Source: Streptomyces sp. B21-083 (GTDB lineage: Bacteria > Actinomycetota > Actinomycetes > Streptomycetales > Streptomycetaceae). Taken from it: 64,000 nt of DNA. The stretch lies in the NCBI RefSeq assembly GCF_036898825.1, contig NZ_JARUND010000002.1, positions 1,178,001-1,242,000 of the forward strand. Direction: 5' to 3'. A program made the position numbers and the translations under genes. The notes beneath the pieces were generated by a model. That model was not told the DNA's origin. It did no database searches and was given only the letters and a program-made list of their open reading frames with translations. Below are positions 60,474 to 64,000 of the stretch, piece by piece; within the stretch, counting starts at the first letter, position 1; the number at the start of each line of letters is the position of its first letter.

Positions 60474-61220
60474 TTACTTCTGCCGTGCGAGCCAGTCGGC
60501 GAACTTCGTCCCGGCTCGGCGGGCGCCCGGGCCGGGCAGGAGGGTGTCGTCCTTCAGGGGAGCGCCCCAGTACGTCGCCTGCGGGTCCGTGACGATCTTG
60601 CGCGGTTCGTTCAGGGCGGTCAGCCCCATGCGGATGAACTCCTCCAGCTGGAACACCTCGGGGCCGCCGACCTCCACCACGCCGCCCACCGGTGCGCCGA
60701 CCGCGGTGCGGGCGACGGCCACGGCCACGTCGTCGGAGACGATGGGCTGGATCTTGGCGTCGGGCAGATGCACGGTGTCACCCTCGGTGACCCCGTCGGC
60801 GAGGCCCTTCGCGAACTCGAAGAACTGGGTGGCGTGGACGATGGAATAGGGGTTGCCGGACGCCTTGATCAGGTCTTCCTGGACCTGCTTGGCGCGGAAG
60901 TACCCGCTGCCCTGCAGGCGGTCGGTGCCGACCACGGACAGGGCCACGTGATGTGCCACTCCGGCCTGCGTCTCCGCCTTCAGCAGATTGGTCGTCGAGG
61001 TGCGGAAGAACTCCATGACCGCCTCATCCTCGAACGAGGGCGAGTTCGACACGTCGACCACGACCTGCGCGCCCTCCAGGACCTCGGCGAGCCCCTCGCC
61101 CGTCAGCGTGTTGACGCCGGTGTTGGGCGACGCCGCGACCGCCTCGTGCCCGTGCTCGCCGAGCCCGGTGACCACCTTCGAGCCGATGAGCCCGGTTCCA
61201 CCGATCACTACGACCTTCAT
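60474..61220 (-). CDS. NmrA-like NAD(P)-binding oxidoreductase, ECF41-linked
   Basis: 248 residues. VVVIGGTGLIGSKVVTGLGE is the Rossmann motif; HVALSVVGTDRLQGSGYFRA has the Tyr-x-x-(R)-x-K-like catalytic arrangement of atypical SDRs, with K in AKQVQE. ATG at 61220. ECF41 sigma factors typically control one such oxidoreductase/epimerase-type gene; the sigma factor gene is at 61651, and an ECF41-like promoter lies at 61264-61290. Confidence 0.9.
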   Translation of the reverse strand: MKVVVIGGTGLIGSKVVTGLGEHGHEAVAASPNTGVNTLTGEGLAEVLEGAQVVVDVSNSPSFEDEAVMEFFRTSTTNLLKAETQAGVAHHVALSVVGTDRLQGSGYFRAKQVQEDLIKASGNPYSIVHATQFFEFAKGLADGVTEGDTVHLPDAKIQPIVSDDVAVAVARTAVGAPVGGVVEVGGPEVFQLEEFIRMGLTALNEPRKIVTDPQATYWGAPLKDDTLLPGPGARRAGTKFADWLARQK

Positions 61221-61263
61221 GAGGGAGTTCCTTTCGGGTCTACCTGATGCCTGTATCAGTAGA

Positions 61264-61290
61264 GACCAGGCGCTGGCTCTGTTTGTGACA
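61264..61290 (-). promoter_or_regulatory. ECF41-type promoter of the NmrA-like gene
   Basis: On the minus strand TGTCACA (61284-61290) is followed after 16 bp by GGTC (61264-61267). The known ECF41 consensus is TGTCACA, about 16 bp, CGTC. The site is 44 bp upstream of the ATG at 61220. Confidence 0.7.
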
Positions 61291-61399
61291 CCTTCAGGGT
61301 TTGGTAGACGCGAGGCAGCCGCACGTCATGATCGTCCGCCGGGGCAGGGTGCGAGACATCGAGCCACACACGCCTCCCTTGATCTCGGTGGTCGTGCGA

Positions 61400-61640
61400 C
61401 GAGGGATCAGCGCGCCCGTGGAAACAGGCCGCGAACCCGGCGGCGAACAGTGGCTCGGGGTTGGTTCCCCGGCCGTCTCCACCCGGTTCGACGGGCAGGC
61501 GCAGGTGTCGAGGTCCAGGATTTCGTCGTTCGAGCGTGCTCTCCCCGAGGCTCTCCCGTGGGCCGCCGCATCGCCGGTCACGGTCACCGTCGTGGCGTAG
61601 ACGGGTCCGAAGGAGTCCCCGTCGAAGTCCTGCTCGGCGA
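61400..61640 (-). pseudogene. Frameshifted OsmC/Ohr-type peroxidase remnant
   Basis: Leftward frames give VYATTVTVTGDAAAHGRASG and DEILDLD, then in another frame LRLPVEPGGDGRGTNPEPLF and AAGFAACFHG, which is the active-site Cys segment of organic hydroperoxide resistance proteins, then ALIPRR in a third frame. The second half is missing. It lies between the sigma factor and its oxidoreductase gene; Ohr/CMD-type peroxidase-like genes are frequent ECF41 partners. Confidence 0.7.
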
Positions 61641-61650
61641 CCAGACCCGT

Positions 61651-62583
61651 TCAGGTACCCAGCGATGCCACGTAACGTGCCAGCTTCTCCGGATTCATGA
61701 CCCACATGGCCCGCTCGATGCCGCGCTCCGAGATGTCGAGGGTCAGCAGGACCACGGCCGTCCCTCCGTCCGAGACGAGGGCGGCCGGCCCGCCGTTGGC
61801 CTCGACCCACTCGATCTCCTTGTGCGGCCAGAAGCGCGGGCTGAAGGCGGCGAGATACCTGGAGACGTGCACCAGGCCGTCGACCGGAATCCGGGACGCC
61901 CCGCGCAGCCCGTTCCCGTCGGTGTAGCTGATGACGTCCTCGGTGAGGATGTCCTCCAGCACAGCCAGATCGCCGGTCTGTGCGGCGGTGAGGAACACCT
62001 CCATCAGCCGTCGGTGCTCGGTGGCGTCGACGGGCTTGCGGCGCTGAGAGGAGACGCGCTTGCGCGCGCGGCTCACCAGCTGGCGCGTGTTGGTCTCGCT
62101 GGTCTCCAGCATGTCCGCGATCTGCCGGTAGGGGTAGTCGAAGGCTTCCCGCAGCACATAGGCCGCCCGTTCCACGGGGTTCAGTCTCTCCAGGAGGAAG
62201 AGGACCGCCAGGTCGAGCGCCTCGGCCCGTTCGGCGCCCAACTGCGGATCGGCGCGCGTGTCGATCGGCTCCGGCAGCCAGGGGCCGATGTACGACTCGC
62301 GCCGCACCCTGGCGGACTGGGCCAGGTTGATCGCCAGGCGGGCGGTGACGGTGGCCAGGAACGCCTTCGGCTCAAGTACCACGCCACGGTCGGTGTGCTG
62401 CCAGCGCAGCCACGCCTCCTGGAGAATGTCCTCGGCCTCAACGGCGCTGCCGAGGACGCGATAGGCAATGCCGAAGAGCTGGGGCCGCACCGCCATGAAC
62501 ACCTTCGTCGCCTCGTCGAGGGAGTCCATACCGGTGAGAGCGCCCGTGCCGCCGAGGGAGTCCGTGCCGTCCCTCATACCCAT
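61651..62583 (-). CDS. sigJ: ECF41/SigJ-type sigma factor with C-terminal SnoaL-like domain
   Basis: 310 residues. Region 2 (FGIAYRVLGSAVEAEDILQE, near residues 37-56) and region 4 (ERAAYVLREAFDYPYRQIAD to NTRQLVSRARKRV, near 140-175) are intact. The last about 110 residues form the SnoaL-like extension that controls ECF41 activity in place of an anti-sigma factor. ATG at 62583, with ATG 62577 as an alternative. It likely drives the promoter at 61264-61290 of the neighbouring NmrA-like gene. Confidence 0.9.
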   Translation of the reverse strand: MGMRDGTDSLGGTGALTGMDSLDEATKVFMAVRPQLFGIAYRVLGSAVEAEDILQEAWLRWQHTDRGVVLEPKAFLATVTARLAINLAQSARVRRESYIGPWLPEPIDTRADPQLGAERAEALDLAVLFLLERLNPVERAAYVLREAFDYPYRQIADMLETSETNTRQLVSRARKRVSSQRRKPVDATEHRRLMEVFLTAAQTGDLAVLEDILTEDVISYTDGNGLRGASRIPVDGLVHVSRYLAAFSPRFWPHKEIEWVEANGGPAALVSDGGTAVVLLTLDISERGIERAMWVMNPEKLARYVASLGT

Positions 62584-62921
62584 GCGTGCCGCCTTCAGTT
62601 CTGAGCCGTTCGCGCAAGCGCTTGCCCATAGTACGCAGGCGGGTCAGAACGGCGGAGCACGGTCACGGTCGAGCCAGTCGTACGGCCAGCACGGACGCGT
62701 CCGGCCGTTCGGGCAGCGCGACGAAGCCAACCTCCTCGTGGCGGGGCGCCGGAGCACGGCGGGTACGGCAGGACGGCGATCGTGGTGAGCTGAGAGGACT
62801 GACACGACTGCCGGATCAGCATTCCCTGGTGGGACACGGCTTCCAGGGGTTCGAACTCGCCTGGCCTGTCGGCTTGCTGCCGCCGGCACGCGAGCACCGG
62901 GACGTTTGGCAGTATGTTCCT
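62584..62921. other. Divergent spacer with a 12-bp palindrome
   Basis: GCAAGCGCTTGC (62614-62625) is a perfect palindrome 31 bp upstream of the sigma factor start, resembling LacI-type operators. Otherwise no gene is recognised, although the start of the rightward membrane protein gene may lie further upstream than called. Confidence 0.4.
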
Positions 62922-63356
62922 GTGCCCTTCGTCCCCGGAGCCAGTGACCGCGCCGTCGAACCGGCACGGATCCGTCTGACGGCGGCCGGGGCCGCGGTGG
63001 TGACCGTCGGCGCGGGGCTGGGGCTCCGTGCGGTGGCCGTGGGCGGTCTTGCCAAGTACGGCGGAGACGCGCTGTACACCGTCCTGCTTCTCACTCTTGT
63101 CATTGTGGTGGCGCCCCGAGTGACCCCTCTGACGGCCGCCATGAGCGCGCTGGCGATCAGTTGGGGGGTGGAGTTCCTGCAGCTCAGCGAGGTGACGACG
63201 GAGCTCTCCCAGCACAGCGCCATCAGCCGCCTCGTGCTCGGTTCGACCTTCAATCCACCCGACCTGTTCTGGTACGCGGTCGGTGCGGCAGCGGGCTGGC
63301 TGATCCATACCGCAGTGGGCCCCCGCCCGGCACGTCGCCGTACAGCGTGCAGGTGA
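62922..63356 (+). CDS. DUF2809-like membrane protein
   Basis: About 144 residues with four hydrophobic segments: LTAAGAAVVTVGAGLGLRAV, ALYTVLLLTLVIVVAP, AAMSALAISWGVEFLQL and LFWYAVGAAAGWLIHT. The pattern GLAKYGGDALYTVLL and WGVEFLQL matches DUF2809/VanZ-like proteins. The GTG start at 62922 lacks a clear ribosome binding site, and the true start is uncertain. No specific function is known for the family. Confidence 0.65.
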   Translation: MPFVPGASDRAVEPARIRLTAAGAAVVTVGAGLGLRAVAVGGLAKYGGDALYTVLLLTLVIVVAPRVTPLTAAMSALAISWGVEFLQLSEVTTELSQHSAISRLVLGSTFNPPDLFWYAVGAAAGWLIHTAVGPRPARRRTACR

Positions 63357-63429
63357 CACAGGCTTCCGGCGGCGAAGTGCTCCTGCCCGGCGGACGGGAC
63401 CGCGGCGGCCTTCACCGGATTGTGCGGCG

Positions 63430-64000
63430 TTATCCGAACAGGCGGCGCTGGATCTCCCGCCGGTAGTCCTCCAGCGTCCTGTCCAGGTGTACGGCCGTGG
63501 CCTCGGCCGCCTCGTCGGGCCGGCCGTCGCGGATGGCCCGGTAGATCGCCTCGTGCTCCTCGACCGCCAACCCTGTGTGGGCGCTGAACGTGTCGTGGAT
63601 ACCGATCGCGCTCGACTGCCGCTGCAGACGTCGCGCGTCACGCACAGCGCTGACCAGGAAGGCGTTGTGCGAGGCCGCCGCCACCGCCATGTGGAAGTCC
63701 TCGTCCGCCTGGTTGAACACCTCGACCTCGCCGTGCTCGTACCCGTGCCGACACTGCCGCATGCCGACTTCGACGGCACGCAGCTCGGCGGGCGTGGCAC
63801 GGGTCGCCGCCAGGCTGCTCGCAGCGACCTCCTGAACCCTGCGGAACTCGAACAGCATCAGGACATGATCAAGGTCGACCGGCCGGAAGAAGCCTCCCCA
63901 ACGGCTCGTGACGAGCATCCCCTCATCGTCCGCGACAAACAGACCACGCCCCTTGTGCGCCCGGACACGACCGAGCGCCGAAAGAATCTTCACAGCCTCC
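63430..64000 (-). CDS. Partial GntR/FadR-type regulator (N-terminus off the window)
   Basis: 190 residues are visible. The end of the winged HTH domain (AVKILSALGRVRAHKGRGLF) is followed by a FadR/VanR-type ligand domain with metal-binding-type residues: FRRVQEVAASSLAA, FNQADEDFHMAVAAASHNAF and VEEHEAIYRAIRDG. The open frame runs through base 64000, so the start lies outside. Such regulators often sense carboxylic acids from aromatic or sugar-acid catabolism. Confidence 0.85.
   Translation of the reverse strand, partial: EAVKILSALGRVRAHKGRGLFVADDEGMLVTSRWGGFFRPVDLDHVLMLFEFRRVQEVAASSLAATRATPAELRAVEVGMRQCRHGYEHGEVEVFNQADEDFHMAVAAASHNAFLVSAVRDARRLQRQSSAIGIHDTFSAHTGLAVEEHEAIYRAIRDGRPDEAAEATAVHLDRTLEDYRREIQRRLFG

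Noticed and set aside
1..64000. Search by eye for tRNA, rRNA, riboswitch or phage genes
   Set aside because: None could be recognised. A covariance-model search would be needed to exclude small structured RNAs, in particular at 56145-56218.

Overview
The window looks like a Streptomyces or closely related actinomycete. Coding DNA is very GC-rich with G/C third positions, GTG and TTG starts occur, and there are Tat-type and lipoprotein export signals, an ECF41-type sigma factor and a LacI-controlled polysaccharide-use locus. At least ten broken gene remnants and two transposase scraps lie between the intact genes, as expected of a variable chromosome arm.

From 0 to about 44 kb the content is mostly oxidative catabolism of aromatic or related compounds. 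Left block (1-8.8 kb): a partial vanillyl-alcohol-oxidase-type flavoenzyme is divergent from a tight operon of P450, LigJ-like 4-oxalomesaconate hydratase, a solute-binding-fold protein without signal peptide, LigK-like aldolase, cupin, ferredoxin reductase, [2Fe-2S] ferredoxin and alcohol dehydrogenase. This suggests P450 attack on a phenolic feeding a 4,5-cleavage-type lower pathway to pyruvate and oxaloacetate; no LigAB-type ring-cleavage gene is visible. Next (9.0-13.5 kb) come dienelactone hydrolase, SDR, quinone oxidoreductase and amidohydrolase genes divergent from a MarR regulator, then a BBE-type oxidase, a thiolase and an amine-oxidase-like flavoprotein (13.5-18.9 kb).

The 19.4-22.9 kb operon encodes an SsuABC/TauABC-like importer. 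From 23.5 to 30.8 kb lie a PheA-type flavin hydroxylase, a second P450 with a 3Fe-4S-type ferredoxin, a fumarylacetoacetate-hydrolase-family enzyme, and a ferredoxin / VOC dioxygenase-like / ferredoxin-reductase operon. From 31 to 38 kb lie a stand-alone AceE-like pyruvate dehydrogenase E1, a salicylyl-CoA-5-hydroxylase-like flavoprotein overlapping a thioesterase gene, an NmrA-type reductase, a dienelactone hydrolase and a ChrB-like protein. From 38.9 to 43.8 kb lie a second FAH enzyme, a VOC protein, an acyl-CoA ligase and a second amidohydrolase. A CoA-ligase / CoA-ester hydroxylase / thioesterase logic like the salicylate-to-gentisate route can be inferred but is not proven.

The main unexplained signal is a repeated promoter element, GTCAA-N4-TTGAC, in which one arm forms the -35 box. 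It occurs near 15.69, 25.34 and 43.92 kb, with a related arrangement at 33.50 kb. It may tie the dispersed catabolic genes into one regulon.

The right part differs. At 45.5-55.1 kb there is a galactoside/polysaccharide locus (GH36 alpha-galactosidase, secreted GH-A-like enzyme with CBM35-type modules, LacI regulator, sugar ABC importer) with LacI-type operators. From 55.2 to 58.5 kb there is an IS3-family scrap, a lower-GC stretch with strong hairpins and a 41-residue membrane peptide, and an orphan P450. From 58.6 to 64 kb there are a Tat-exported lipase-like hydrolase, an ECF41/SigJ factor with an NmrA oxidoreductase gene preceded by an ECF41-like promoter, a DUF2809-like membrane protein and a partial FadR-type GntR regulator.
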